DNA of 64,000 nt from the NCBI GenBank assembly GCA_035380245.1, contig DAOSXA010000003.1:372001-436000 (forward strand), in the 5' to 3' direction. The position numbers were made by a program, and so were the translations under genes. The notes under the pieces are model-generated. The model had not been told where the DNA came from, did no database searches, and saw only the letters and a program-made list of their open reading frames with translations. The stretch comes from Candidatus Zixiibacteriota bacterium (GTDB taxonomy: Bacteria; Zixibacteria; MSB-5A5; GN15; FEB-12). Within the stretch, counting starts at the first letter, position 1. Each line of letters starts with the position of its first letter. Shown piece by piece: positions 27,091-35,685 of the stretch.

Positions 27091-28080
27091 ATGAAGAAGA
27101 TTATTATTCTGACCGTATTGCTGACCGTCGCGTTCAGCCTCAATCTCGCCGCCGAAGAGGCAGACGGCGGATATGCGGGAGCGTTTTTCCAGATACCGAT
27201 CGGCGCTCGTCCAACCGCTATGGGCGGCGCTTATCGAGGTTTGTCGGATGACGGCGCCGGGGTGTTGTTCAATCCAGCCGGGCTTTCCAATATCAATAAA
27301 CGGATATTCGCGACCTCTTACCGGGCCATGGCGCTTGATCGTAAAATGGGTTATGCCACGTTGATTTTCCCGACTTCCAACTATGCTGCCCTCGGTATTC
27401 ACTGGCTTTATGCCGGTTCGGGCGGAGTCGAGCGCCGTAATTATGACGGTGATCCGCTCGGTGATGAAATCGAAATGCACAATCATGATTTCTCGATCAT
27501 TTTCGCCAAGCGTTTCGAGTCGTTTTTATCGCTCGGGATCAAAATGAATTATCTCGCATCGACTTTCGCGGATATGAACGTCTACTCGATCGGTGTCGAC
27601 CTCGGCGCCATGCTCTATATCGACCATTGCATCAGCCGGGAATCGGATTTCGAATTGCCGGTTGAAGACCTTAGGGTCGGTTTGACGGTCAAGTATCTCG
27701 ATGCCAAATACAAATGGAACAACGAAGATTATATCCTGCAGTATGTCGATGGTCAAAGCGGTGTCGGCACCGAGCAGGATGATACTGTCCCGACCGAAAT
27801 AGGACTCGGTATTTCCGGGCGTCTCCTGAATCGGAACCTGGTGCTGGCAACCGATGTTGTCAAGAACACGGAGCAGTCATTCGAGATTCACTTCGGTGCG
27901 GAATACTACTTCAGACCCGAAGTGGCGGTCCGGGCCGGAGTCGACAACGGCCGACTGACTTTCGGAGCCGGGTATGTGTTCACCTTCGGGAAACAATTAC
28001 TCGGTGTGGATTATGCCTTCTCCACCGATAAAGCGGATGAGGGCTCGGAACATATATTTTCGTTTGATCTCCTTTTCTAA
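27091..28080 (+). CDS. PorV/PorQ-family outer-membrane protein
   Basis: This 329-residue protein has a signal peptide (MKKIIILTVLLTVAFSLNLAAEE) and the family N-terminal block: AFFQIPIGARPTAMGGAYRGLSDDGAGVLFNPAGLS. Aromatic-ended beta-strands follow to the C-terminus, which ends in FSFDLLF with a terminal Phe, typical of outer-membrane barrels. PorV-type proteins shuttle substrates of the type IX secretion system from the translocon to the surface. The gene lies ten bases after a protein with a T9SS-like C-terminal domain. AAGGAG at 27080-27085 is the ribosome binding site. Confidence 0.85.
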   Translation: MKKIIILTVLLTVAFSLNLAAEEADGGYAGAFFQIPIGARPTAMGGAYRGLSDDGAGVLFNPAGLSNINKRIFATSYRAMALDRKMGYATLIFPTSNYAALGIHWLYAGSGGVERRNYDGDPLGDEIEMHNHDFSIIFAKRFESFLSLGIKMNYLASTFADMNVYSIGVDLGAMLYIDHCISRESDFELPVEDLRVGLTVKYLDAKYKWNNEDYILQYVDGQSGVGTEQDDTVPTEIGLGISGRLLNRNLVLATDVVKNTEQSFEIHFGAEYYFRPEVAVRAGVDNGRLTFGAGYVFTFGKQLLGVDYAFSTDKADEGSEHIFSFDLLF

Positions 28081-28089
28081 AGGAGGAGC

Positions 28090-28995
28090 ATGTTGATCAA
28101 GTCGATTACGATCTGTGTTGTCCTGACAGGCCTGGCGACCGCTGCCTTCGGCGCTGATGTCGACGGCCTCTCGATGTTCAAGAACGACCATATTGCCCGC
28201 GCGGCCGGAATGGCTTCAGCGGTGGTGTCGCTCGAAGCCGATCCCAACATCCTGCCGTACAATCCGGCGGCTGCGGCTCGTCTAGAGAAATTTACCGCCT
28301 CCTTCGGGCACACCGAGCATTGGGAGAATATCCGGTTCGAGTCGGGCCATTTCGGTGTCAATCTGTTTCCGAAATGGTGGCTGCACGGAGGAATCCGCTA
28401 TGCCGCCGACAACGACCTCGAAAAACGAGGGGTAATCCCGACCGAAGACCCGCTGGCCACTTTTAACACCCATGACCTGTCGGTCAAGACCGGTCTGGCT
28501 TATACCATCAACGAGCGAATGTCGGCCGGGATCTCTCTGGGCTGGTGGTTCGAGGAAATCGAGGGCTGGCGGGGTTCGGCTTTTAACGTGGACCTTGGCG
28601 TGCTCTATCGTTATGACGACAAACTCGGCTTTGGAGCTTCCGCCGTCGGTATCGGCTCTGATCTGGTGCTCAGTAAATCCGGTTTCGGGGATTCGGAAGA
28701 TATCCCGCTGCCGACCGTTTATCGCATCGGAGCGCACTACCGGGCGCATGAGTATGTTCTGGCGGCGCTGGACCTGGTCGAGGCGGACGATGATTTCCAC
28801 GTCCATATCGGCGTGCAGTCGCCGCTGCACGAGTATTTCACCCTCCGAGCGGGTTACATGACCGGTTATGATTCCAAGAATTTCACTGCCGGAGCCTCGT
28901 TCGGCATGCGCAACATTACCGTAGACTATGCCTTCGTGCCGTTTTCGAATGATCTGGGAACGTCACATTTGTTCAATATAACCTTTAGTCTGTAG
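28090..28995 (+). CDS. Second PorV/PorQ-like outer-membrane protein
   Basis: A 301-residue protein with a signal peptide (MLIKSITICVVLTGLATAAFGA) and the same architecture as the gene before it. ARAAGMASAVVSLEADPNILPYNPAAAARL replaces the RPTAMGGAY...FNPAGL block. Amphipathic strands follow and the protein ends FNITFSL. The family assignment is weaker than for its neighbour but the layout is the same, so they may be ancient duplicates or form a pair. AAAGGAGGAG directly precedes the ATG, one of the strongest ribosome binding sites in the window. Confidence 0.78.
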   Translation: MLIKSITICVVLTGLATAAFGADVDGLSMFKNDHIARAAGMASAVVSLEADPNILPYNPAAAARLEKFTASFGHTEHWENIRFESGHFGVNLFPKWWLHGGIRYAADNDLEKRGVIPTEDPLATFNTHDLSVKTGLAYTINERMSAGISLGWWFEEIEGWRGSAFNVDLGVLYRYDDKLGFGASAVGIGSDLVLSKSGFGDSEDIPLPTVYRIGAHYRAHEYVLAALDLVEADDDFHVHIGVQSPLHEYFTLRAGYMTGYDSKNFTAGASFGMRNITVDYAFVPFSNDLGTSHLFNITFSL

Positions 28996-29014
28996 AGAGT
29001 AGGAGAAGCTACCT

Positions 29015-30133
29015 ATGGCGAAGTACAAAATTGCCTGGATGCCCGGTGACGGGGTGGGCAATGACGTCATGGAAGCGGCCAGGCTGGTGCTCGACAAGCT
29101 GGCCCTGGATGCCGAGTACATTCCGGCCGATATCGGCTGGGAGTTCTGGAAGACGGAAGCCGATCCGTTGCCGAAACGGACGATCGATATTCTTAATAAC
29201 GTCGACTGCGCTCTTTTTGGCGCGATTACCTCGAAACCCAAAGAAGAGTGCGAAGCGGAGCTTATCCCGGAACTGCGGGGGAAAGGGCACGTTTATTCGT
29301 CGCCGATAGTTCGCCTGCGTCAGGAGTTCAATCTCCGCACCAACCTGCGTCCCTGTAAAGCCTATCCCGGTAACCCGCTGAACTACAAGGACGGAATCGA
29401 TATCGTGGTGTTTCGTGAAAACACCGAAGACCTTTATTCCGGCGTTGAGTTTTTCCCGCTGCCGGATGAAGTTCGCGATGCGGTCAAAAAGCACAACAAG
29501 AAAATGGCCCGGTTCGATAAATATCCGTCCAGCGAAATCGCCGTGTCGTTGCGTATCAACACTAAAACCGCCTGTCGCAATATCGTTACTGATGCTTTCG
29601 AGTACGCCAAAAAGTTCGGCTATAAATCGGTCACGGTCGTGGAAAAACCGAACGTGGTCCGCGAGACCTCGGGTCTGATGGTTCGCACCGCCCGCGAGGT
29701 GGCTAAGAACTATCCCGGGATCGAGCTTTGGGAAACCAATATCGACGCCATGTGCATGTGGCTGATCAAGAATCCGATGGATTACTCGGTACTGGCTACC
29801 TCTAACCTGTTCGGCGATATTATCAGCGATCTGTGCGCCCAGCTCGTCGGCGGTCTCGGTTTTGCCGCCTCGGGCAATATCGGCGACAAGCTGGCGGTGT
29901 TCGAACCGACCCACGGCTCCGCGCCCAAGTATGCCGGGCAGTATAAGGTCAACCCGATGGCCACTCTGATCACTACTCGAATGATGCTCGAATGGCTGGG
30001 GGAGACCGAACTGGCCGAGCGTCTTGAGAGCGCCATTGCGGCCGTGATCCTCGAGGGCAAGGTTCGCACTTACGACATGGGCGGCACGAGTTCGACGCTG
30101 GACGTCGGCAAAGCCGTCGCAGCCAAGTGCTGA
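29015..30133 (+). CDS. Isocitrate/isopropylmalate dehydrogenase-family enzyme, probably NAD(P)-isocitrate dehydrogenase
   Basis: A 372-residue metal-dependent beta-hydroxyacid oxidative decarboxylase. Family blocks: MPGDGVGNDVMEAA at the start, FGAITSKP, LRQEFNLRTNLRPCKAYPG, FRENTEDLYSGVE, SVTVVEKPNVVRETSGLM, NLFGDIISDLCAQLVGGLGFAASGNIG, FEPTHGSAPKYAG and NPMATLITTRMMLEWLG. NTEDLYSG is typical of isocitrate dehydrogenases rather than LeuB, which favours a TCA-cycle role; homoisocitrate dehydrogenase is a fallback. GAPLEVSEQ-type LeuB hallmarks are absent. It follows the PorV pair by 19 bases but is unrelated in function and may have its own promoter. Confidence 0.88.
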   Translation: MAKYKIAWMPGDGVGNDVMEAARLVLDKLALDAEYIPADIGWEFWKTEADPLPKRTIDILNNVDCALFGAITSKPKEECEAELIPELRGKGHVYSSPIVRLRQEFNLRTNLRPCKAYPGNPLNYKDGIDIVVFRENTEDLYSGVEFFPLPDEVRDAVKKHNKKMARFDKYPSSEIAVSLRINTKTACRNIVTDAFEYAKKFGYKSVTVVEKPNVVRETSGLMVRTAREVAKNYPGIELWETNIDAMCMWLIKNPMDYSVLATSNLFGDIISDLCAQLVGGLGFAASGNIGDKLAVFEPTHGSAPKYAGQYKVNPMATLITTRMMLEWLGETELAERLESAIAAVILEGKVRTYDMGGTSSTLDVGKAVAAKC

Positions 30134-30168
30134 TCCCTCGTCTGATCTGATTTCCGATATGACATCAC

Positions 30169-30203
30169 AAGGCGCTGCCTCAAGGTAGCGCCTTTTCTTT
30201 TTT
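30169..30203 (+). terminator. Rho-independent terminator after the dehydrogenase gene
   Basis: GGCGCTGCC (30171-30179) pairs with GGTAGCGCC (30184-30192) with one G-T wobble and a four-base loop, followed by TTTTCTTTTTT. Confidence 0.88.
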
Positions 30204-30678
30204 AACACGAAACCATCGGAGCAACGACGTGCCGTCAGGCGTCTCTGCCCGACGACTCTTTGTGAGTCCCTCTCACGCTGTCATGGCGAGCGAAGCGGAG
30301 CAATCTCGCAGTGATGGCCCACCCGTCCACGAGTTAGAGAGACGGGTTGCTCTACGTGAGGTTATTCATAGATTCGGAGGCCGGGATCCCTGTGATCCCG
30401 GCCATTACTTGATCCCGTGCCCGGGTGGGGAATACGCCCGTCCCAACTTACGGTGCCCCACCTCTCGGGTGGGAATTTCTGAGTGGCAAATCTCTCCCGG
30501 TTTGTTCCTGTGTTGCTGGTAGGCGGCAGACCTTGTCTTACCCTCTGCAACTGCGGAATCTGTCCTCTCTGAATCCTGCAAAGAAACTCGCGAAAAATCC
30601 AACCGTGCTGGTGGGCGGCAGACGTCTCGTCTGCCCCTGTGGCAGCAGGTCAGGTTTCTTGAAACCTGACCTCTTATC
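30204..30678. repeat. Gene-free, hairpin-rich interspersed repeat region
   Basis: No credible gene. The stretch is a patchwork of short palindromes: GGCCGGGATC with its exact complement (arms 30379-30388 and 30394-30403), a 12-bp perfect hairpin AGGTCAGGTTTC/GAAACCTGACCT (30647-30672), CCACCTCTCGGGTGGG and the GGCGGCAGAC/GTCTGCC stem. Parts recur at 36384-36910: TGGCCCACCCGTCCACG in both, and the unit at 30587-30648. The layout suggests interspersed repeats such as REP/MITE-like units that accumulate between transcription units. Confidence 0.7.
30587..30648 (+). repeat. Interspersed repeat unit, copy 1
   Basis: About 62 bases closely matched at 36528-36589. The unit starts CTCGCGAAAAATCCAACCG, has a GTGGGCGGCAGAC core whose GGCAGAC pairs with GTCTGCC, and ends CCCCTGTGGCAGCA. 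Differences between the copies are a few substitutions. A degenerate third version lies at about 30520-30545 (GGTAGGCGGCAGACC). Confidence 0.8.
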
Positions 30679-31278
30679 TCAGAGCAGCCCCAGCCGTTCC
30701 CGAATGAGATAGGCCGCGCCTTTGAGAGCCAGCCCGCGGTGGGAGACGCCGTTCTTTTCCTCCAGCGTCATCTCGGAGAACCGCTGTCCCGTGTGCGGAT
30801 AGAAAAAGACCGGGTCGTAGCCGAACCCCTCGCGCCCGCCGACTTCCTCGGTGATGTACCCCTCGGCCGAGCCCTCGGCCAGGTTGTTGGTCCCGTCCTC
30901 CCAGACGATCGCGATCACGCAGCGAAACCGCGCACCGCGCTGCGCCTGGGGCACCCCCGCGAGAGCGGCGAGGAGCTTGCGGTTGTTGTCGGCATAAGTG
31001 CAGCCTTCCCCGGCATAACGGGAGGAATAGACACCGGGAGCGCCATCGAGATAGTCGACCTCGAGGCCGGAGTCATCCGCCAGCGCGACCATTCCCGTCA
31101 GTTTGTGGATGGCGTTGGCCTTGAGCAGGGCGTTCTCTTCGAGCGTCTCGCCGGTTTCTTCGACATCCGGGAAGTACTCGAAATCGTCTTTGGTTTTGAC
31201 GTTTACGGGGAGGCCTTTAAGTAGTTCTTTAATCTCTCGAATCTTGTCCGAGTTATTCGTGGCTAGTACGAGGTCCAT
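30679..31278 (-). CDS. rdgB: XTP/dITP pyrophosphatase (RdgB/HAM1 family)
   Basis: This house-cleaning enzyme hydrolyses non-canonical purine triphosphates such as ITP and XTP, keeping them out of DNA and RNA. At 199 residues it has the normal length. Motifs: MDLVLATNNSDKIREIKELL at the start, ETGETLEENALLKANA, ALADDSGLEVDYLDGAPGVYSSRYAGE, and GREGFGYDPVFFYP near the C-terminus, with FSEMTLEEKNGVSHRG. The ATG overlaps the stop of the gene upstream (TAATG). It is the last gene of the smpB-amidase-murI operon. Confidence 0.96.
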   Translation of the reverse strand: MDLVLATNNSDKIREIKELLKGLPVNVKTKDDFEYFPDVEETGETLEENALLKANAIHKLTGMVALADDSGLEVDYLDGAPGVYSSRYAGEGCTYADNNRKLLAALAGVPQAQRGARFRCVIAIVWEDGTNNLAEGSAEGYITEEVGGREGFGYDPVFFYPHTGQRFSEMTLEEKNGVSHRGLALKGAAYLIRERLGLL

Positions 31279-32273
31279 TATACGGCTCCGTGTTGGAGGA
31301 TGTACTTGGAGAGATTCGAACTGAATCCAACTCGCCTCCAGAATGCTCTCCAGACGCTGTCCCCACCGTTATTGCCGAGGGCTAGTGCCAAGCCGGTGGC
31401 CAAGTAGTTTGACGCGTGGAACAGGTTCCTCTCAGTATGTTCCATATCTTTGGCAGAGGCCAGCCCTTTCGCATAGCCTCGATCGAGTTGTACGAACTTG
31501 TGTCCGACTGTGTACCGCGTCGGGTGGATATAGTTGGACAACAACGAATATGCACGCAGATATGCATCGATCCCCCTCAGTCTCTTGTCACCTGCTTGCA
31601 CAACACGATCAACTCTTAGGTGAAATGTCATGCCCGACCAATGTCTCAAGAAGCGCCTTTTCATCTCTCTATCTATCGCGATCCAGTGTTCGTCGCTGCC
31701 TTCTTGTACAGGGACTACCCTAGCAATTGATGCAAGACCATCCAAGCTTGCATCTCCAAGCACTCCTGGATCCCCTAGCCCAAGCGTCTCTGCCAACTTG
31801 TCTCTGAGAGCCTCTGCGGGCAAACCTTGGAGCTTCTCTATCTTGCGCCCCTCCACACACTTTTCATATATCTCGGGCCAGTTACATTTCACAGCCGTTC
31901 GGTACTCTTCTGCAAATGTCGGTATGCGCGCTTCGAACTCTGATCCGACCAATTTAGGGGAATACCAATGCCGGATCAGTACTCCGTAGCTGTTGAATTG
32001 GCGGTTGGACCGTTCAGAATCAAGGAGTGCAAGTAACAACATGTCAACCACGTATTCAATCAACGACCGTTCCATGATCGCAGTCGACAGCCGGTTTCTC
32101 GCCTCGATGCAGGTGTATATCCCCGAAATCAAGCTAACGCACGTAGCGAATATGTGCGCACAAGTTTTCGCCGTGCTATCGTCATCTGCCGCCTGAACAT
32201 GTGTCTCAACATCATCTGATGTCGATTGGAGTATGTCGAGCAGCTCTCGCTTGAATATGGTTTGGGAGCTCAA
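31278..32273 (-). CDS. Unknown helical protein (possibly DUF5677-like), inserted between murI and rdgB
   Basis: A 331-residue soluble, mainly helical protein without signal peptide. Segments such as SLISGIYTCIEARNRLSTAIMERSLIEYVVDMLLL and a late RFLRHWSG...LLSNYIHPTRYTVG resemble proteins of the DUF5677 type, where conserved Arg, Glu and His residues lie on helices. This is a tentative match. The TTG start overlaps the murI stop (TTGA), and its stop overlaps the rdgB start, so it is fully embedded in the operon. By eye, codon use is less GC-rich and less regular than in the flanking genes, which suggests later acquisition. Function unknown. Confidence 0.75.
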   Translation of the reverse strand: MSSQTIFKRELLDILQSTSDDVETHVQAADDDSTAKTCAHIFATCVSLISGIYTCIEARNRLSTAIMERSLIEYVVDMLLLALLDSERSNRQFNSYGVLIRHWYSPKLVGSEFEARIPTFAEEYRTAVKCNWPEIYEKCVEGRKIEKLQGLPAEALRDKLAETLGLGDPGVLGDASLDGLASIARVVPVQEGSDEHWIAIDREMKRRFLRHWSGMTFHLRVDRVVQAGDKRLRGIDAYLRAYSLLSNYIHPTRYTVGHKFVQLDRGYAKGLASAKDMEHTERNLFHASNYLATGLALALGNNGGDSVWRAFWRRVGFSSNLSKYILQHGAV

Positions 32274-33094
32274 TACCTACTTATATCCACTCTCGTTATC
32301 CGTTCCGGGGGGGAGCCGAGGAAGCGCGTCGCCAACTGCATGAACTTCTCCGGGACATCACTCACGAAATACTTATGCGAGCCCTTCCGACCGGAGCCGT
32401 TACGAAGCAGCCCGGCCCTGGCCAGCATGTCGCGGGCGGCCCGGGCGGTCTCATCGCCGCTGCCGATCAGGGTCACTTTGTCCCCCATCACCTCGGCTAT
32501 TACCTCTTTGAGCAGGGGATAATGGGTGCAGCCGAGCACGAGCGTGTCGACATCGACGTCGTGCATCATTTGCAGGTAATCCCGGGCGATCATGTAGGTG
32601 CCCTCTTTTTCGATGTACCCCTCCTCGGCCAGCGGCACGAACAGGGGACAGGCGAGGGAGAAAACCTTGATGCGGTCGTCGAGGTCGTGGATCATCTTGG
32701 CGTAGGCGTCCGACCCGATCGTGGCGTTGGTGCCGATCACCCCCACCCGGCCGGTACGAGTCTTTTCGACCGCGGCCCGCGCGCCCGGCTCGATCACCCC
32801 GATCATCTCGACTTCAAACTCCTCGCGAACCGTGTCCAGCGCGACCGATGAGACCGAGTTGCAGGCGCTGATGATGAACTTGACGTTGTGCTCCATCAGA
32901 AACGCCACGTCCTGCCGCGTGAATTGGATGATTATTTCCTTGGAACGGGGTCCGTAAGGGGTGCGGCCGACGTCGCCGAAATAGACCACATCCTCCTGCG
33001 GCAGGAGCTTGAATACTTCACGGGCGACGGTCAGGCCGCCGACACCCGAGTCGAACACGCCGATCGGGCGATTGATTTTCTGTTCGGGAGTCAT
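32270..33094 (-). CDS. murI: Glutamate racemase
   Basis: MurI makes D-glutamate for peptidoglycan. The 274-residue protein has the signature blocks IGVFDSGVGGLTVAREV, YFGDVGRTPYGPRS, the first catalytic Cys in ISACNSVSSVAL, GVIGTNATI and the second Cys in LGCTHYPLL. It lies four bases after the amidase gene and its stop overlaps the next gene by four bases. Peptidoglycan genes dominate this part of the operon. Confidence 0.96.
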   Translation of the reverse strand: MTPEQKINRPIGVFDSGVGGLTVAREVFKLLPQEDVVYFGDVGRTPYGPRSKEIIIQFTRQDVAFLMEHNVKFIISACNSVSSVALDTVREEFEVEMIGVIEPGARAAVEKTRTGRVGVIGTNATIGSDAYAKMIHDLDDRIKVFSLACPLFVPLAEEGYIEKEGTYMIARDYLQMMHDVDVDTLVLGCTHYPLLKEVIAEVMGDKVTLIGSGDETARAARDMLARAGLLRNGSGRKGSHKYFVSDVPEKFMQLATRFLGSPPERITRVDISRY

Positions 33095-33098
33095 GAAC

Positions 33099-34610
33099 TT
33101 AGTCTGCCTCGTATTGGGCCTTGAACTTCTTGATCGCTTTGTAGATCGCCTCAGCGACGGTTTTCTGGTAACTCGAGGTTTTCAGCAATTTTTCTTCGGT
33201 TTTATTACTGATGAAACCGGATTCGACCAGGACTGAGGGGGTGTAAACCTTGTTCAGCACAAAAAAACCGGCCTGGTCGACCCCGCGTGCCGGGATTTTG
33301 AGATCACGGTGAAATTCCTTGGCGATCATCATGGCGAAATCGTGTGATTCGGTCTGGAATTCGGTCATGATCATTTCGTTCAGGATCGACATGACCGGAT
33401 CCACATCGGTTTCTTCGTCTTCTTCTCCGCGATGTTTATTGAGGGTGGACTGCTCGCGCATGAAGAATGAATTCTCGAATTGGGCCACGGCTCGGGCGGA
33501 GTCGTTACGGGCTGCGGCGAGGAAAAAGACGTTCCAGCCGCGCACGTCGCGTTTGGGGGAGGCGTTGGCATGGATCGAGATGAACAGGTCGGCGCCGGCG
33601 TCATTGGCAATCTTGGCTCGCTGTTCGAGTGAGACATCATCGTCCTTGCCGCGTGTCATGATGACCTTGAACTGCTTGTCCTTGCGGATCAACCCAGCCA
33701 GCTCCTTGGCGATTCCCAGCACGATGTCTTTCTCGCGTGTTTTACCGGGGCCGACCGCGCCGTAATCGTCACCGCCGTGACCGGCATCGACCACGATCAC
33801 ATCGATTTTATTGTCCGGTCCGACTTTTGGAGCGGTGTCGGCATTTTCCGGAACTTCGAATGAGGCGTCGACTATCGTAATTTCTATCCGGGGGGGATCA
33901 GTTGCGAGGCGGTGCTGCCATTGCTCCACCGGTTTTTTCATCCGCATCGACACCTGCGCCGAACCGGGACCCTGATGGGCGGTCAGCTTGTACATGTAGC
34001 GGCTGTCGCGCTGACTCACGATCTGGCCGGTGTTGACACGGCCGTCGGTGATGAAGACGTTGATCCAATTTCCCTCGGTAATAGCGATATCGTAGGTCAG
34101 TTCCCGGGTCAGGAAAATGTCGATCAGGAGCCCGTTGGCCTTATGCTCGATCTTGAAATCGGTAACGTTGAAATACTGTGATTCGATTTTCAGGGTGTGT
34201 GTGTCGGTGTTCCAGGTTAGCTGTTGCTGGAGAATTCGGTCAAGGAAGGGAATGAACGTCTCGGCCGGGAGCAGTAACTGTCCCTTCTCCAAACGAGCCG
34301 GATAGGTGATGTTGAACAGGTCGGTATTGAGTTTGAAAAACGGCGAACCGAGCACGAATTCGAAACGGTTTTCGGGAAGCTGGTAGAACAGCGAATGCCC
34401 CACGAGATTCCAGTCCAGATCCCCACCGATTATTTCCGCCAATTGTGAAAGGGAGAAATAGGTTATGCGGTTTTTCTGGAATCCCATGATCGGCTGGATA
34501 TCACCGGCATAATCGACCATAACCTGAATGGTCGAGTCGCTTTGGGCTGTCACCCCACCCGTGAGTACCAGTATTGTAATAATCAATGTTAGGAGGAAAC
34601 GTTTTACCAT
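33099..34610 (-). CDS. N-acetylmuramoyl-L-alanine amidase (Amidase_3) with N-terminal accessory domains
   Basis: A 503-residue exported enzyme: signal peptide (residues 1-22, VKRFLLTLIITILVLTGGVTA), a copper-amine-oxidase-like or AMIN-type N-terminal half (about 25-265, with LLPAETFIPFLDRIL), and the zinc amidase domain (about 270-500). The active site elements are DAGHGGDDYGA, the Glu in TREKDIVL, SIHANA and LVESGFISN. It cleaves the amide between MurNAc and the stem peptide, as AmiC does in cell division. A ~50-residue insertion (EDEETDVDP region) sits between the two last motifs. It is 13 bases after smpB. Confidence 0.93.
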   Translation of the reverse strand: MVKRFLLTLIITILVLTGGVTAQSDSTIQVMVDYAGDIQPIMGFQKNRITYFSLSQLAEIIGGDLDWNLVGHSLFYQLPENRFEFVLGSPFFKLNTDLFNITYPARLEKGQLLLPAETFIPFLDRILQQQLTWNTDTHTLKIESQYFNVTDFKIEHKANGLLIDIFLTRELTYDIAITEGNWINVFITDGRVNTGQIVSQRDSRYMYKLTAHQGPGSAQVSMRMKKPVEQWQHRLATDPPRIEITIVDASFEVPENADTAPKVGPDNKIDVIVVDAGHGGDDYGAVGPGKTREKDIVLGIAKELAGLIRKDKQFKVIMTRGKDDDVSLEQRAKIANDAGADLFISIHANASPKRDVRGWNVFFLAAARNDSARAVAQFENSFFMREQSTLNKHRGEEDEETDVDPVMSILNEMIMTEFQTESHDFAMMIAKEFHRDLKIPARGVDQAGFFVLNKVYTPSVLVESGFISNKTEEKLLKTSSYQKTVAEAIYKAIKKFKAQYEAD

Positions 34611-34623
34611 AGTCGTCCGGTTC

Positions 34624-35091
34624 TTACATATCCTTCCTGATCGCTTTTCTCATCCGGCGATCCGCCTCGGCTTTAGCTACGGCCTGTCGCTTGTCATATT
34701 TCTTACGTCCGGTGGCAACCGCCAGTTCAACCTTGGCCAGCTTGTTCCTGAAATAGATCGCCAGCGGGACAATAGTCATCCCTTTCTGGTCCGTCTGGAT
34801 GGACAGCTTGCGAATCTCCCGTTTGTGCAGTAAGAGCCGACGGGGACGAATCGGATCGTAAGGGGTGTTGGAGCTGTCCATTTCATAGGGGGAGATATGG
34901 AGGTTTTTGAGCCAGGCCTGGCCGTTCTCAATGACCGCATAAGCATCGGATATGTTTATTTTGCCGTCCCGGATCGATTTTACCTCGCACCCATGTAGCT
35001 CGATTCCAGCCTCAATCGTCCAGTGTATCTGATAGTCGTGCTTGGCCTTACGGTTGCGGACCGCAATTTTGATTTCCTCGTTCTCACCCAT
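34624..35091 (-). CDS. smpB: SsrA-binding protein SmpB
   Basis: SmpB delivers tmRNA to stalled ribosomes. From the ATG at 35091 it is 155 residues, the family norm; an earlier reading from 35154 adds 21 unrelated residues. Motifs: VRNRKAKHDYQIHWTIEAGIELHGCEVKSIRDGKINISDAY, NLHISPYE, RPRRLLLHKREI and a basic tail KKYDKRQAVAKAEADRRM. It heads the operon smpB-amidase-murI-unknown-rdgB. The tmRNA gene itself is not in the window. Confidence 0.96.
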   Translation of the reverse strand: MGENEEIKIAVRNRKAKHDYQIHWTIEAGIELHGCEVKSIRDGKINISDAYAVIENGQAWLKNLHISPYEMDSSNTPYDPIRPRRLLLHKREIRKLSIQTDQKGMTIVPLAIYFRNKLAKVELAVATGRKKYDKRQAVAKAEADRRMRKAIRKDM

Positions 35092-35175
35092 AATTGCCAA
35101 CAATACATAAGAGCTGCTAACTTGGCAAATAAAAACGACTTGGCCGTTCCTCAACTCGTTTTAGTCCATTAAGTT

Positions 35176-35203
35176 TTGCCGAACCCCTGCCGACAATTAT
35201 GGT
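35176..35203 (+). promoter_or_regulatory. Promoter candidate for the receiver-domain gene
   Basis: TTGCCG (35176-35181) and TATGGT (35198-35203) are separated by 16 bases, about 50 bases before the GTG at 35253. Both boxes deviate from consensus. Confidence 0.4.
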
Positions 35204-35252
35204 AGTAACGGCCCTCGGGGCGGTATGAACCATGGTGTAAAGGAAAAAGCAC

Positions 35253-35654
35253 GTGTCGCATAAGATCCAGATCAACACAGCCAAAATCCTGGTTATTGAC
35301 GATGAGCCGGAAATCACCGAAATCGTAGAGACCTTTCTCTCCGAGGCAGGATATCAGGTCTCGGTCGAAAACACCGCCGCAAATGCCGTCGAAAAGGCGC
35401 GCACTTATAAACCCGATGTGATCCTGCTCGATATTATGATGCCCGGCCAGGACGGGTACAGCATCTGCCAGGAACTCAAGAGCGATCCGGCTTATGCCAA
35501 TATCCCCGTTATTTTTCTGACCGGCAAAGACCGTAACGACGACATGGGGCGCTCGTTCCGCAGCGGCGGCGATATGTTCATCAAGAAGCCCTTCTCCTGC
35601 GAACGTTTGCTCGAAATCGTTAACATCGTACTCATGTCCACGGGAAAACGTTAA
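35253..35654 (+). CDS. Single-domain response regulator (receiver only)
   Basis: A 133-residue CheY-like protein that consists only of a receiver domain. Phosphorylation-site residues are visible: the acidic pair in VIDDEPE, the phosphoacceptor Asp in VILLDIMMPGQDGY, Thr in IFLTGKD and Lys in FIKKPFS. No output domain and no histidine kinase are nearby, so its partner is unknown; such proteins act as phosphorelay intermediates or by protein contacts. The GTG start is preceded by AAAGGA (35238-35243). Confidence 0.92.
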   Translation: MSHKIQINTAKILVIDDEPEITEIVETFLSEAGYQVSVENTAANAVEKARTYKPDVILLDIMMPGQDGYSICQELKSDPAYANIPVIFLTGKDRNDDMGRSFRSGGDMFIKKPFSCERLLEIVNIVLMSTGKR

Positions 35655-35685
35655 GGTCCGCTCCTGGGACCTTTCCTTTTTTTTG
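35653..35685 (+). terminator. Terminator overlapping the receiver gene stop codon
   Basis: AAGGTCC (35653-35659) pairs with GGACCTT (35667-35673), followed by TCCTTTTTTTTG. The arm begins inside the TAA stop. Confidence 0.8.

Noticed and set aside
26251..27486. Long minus-strand open frame (411 codons) opposite the propeller and PorV-like genes
   Set aside because: It lies antisense to well-supported genes, has no recognisable domain, and low-complexity His/Arg/Ile-rich content typical of an antisense frame in GC-rich DNA.
29009..30208. Minus-strand open frame (399 codons) opposite the dehydrogenase gene
   Set aside because: It is exactly antisense to a clear enzyme gene and has no family match.
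30204..30678. Possible CRISPR array in the repeat region
   Set aside because: The repeats are not evenly spaced, differ in sequence and have no spacers of constant length; no cas gene is nearby.
30229..30712. Short plus- and minus-strand frames in the repeat region before rdgB
   Set aside because: They run through palindromic repeats and into rdgB, with no start signal.
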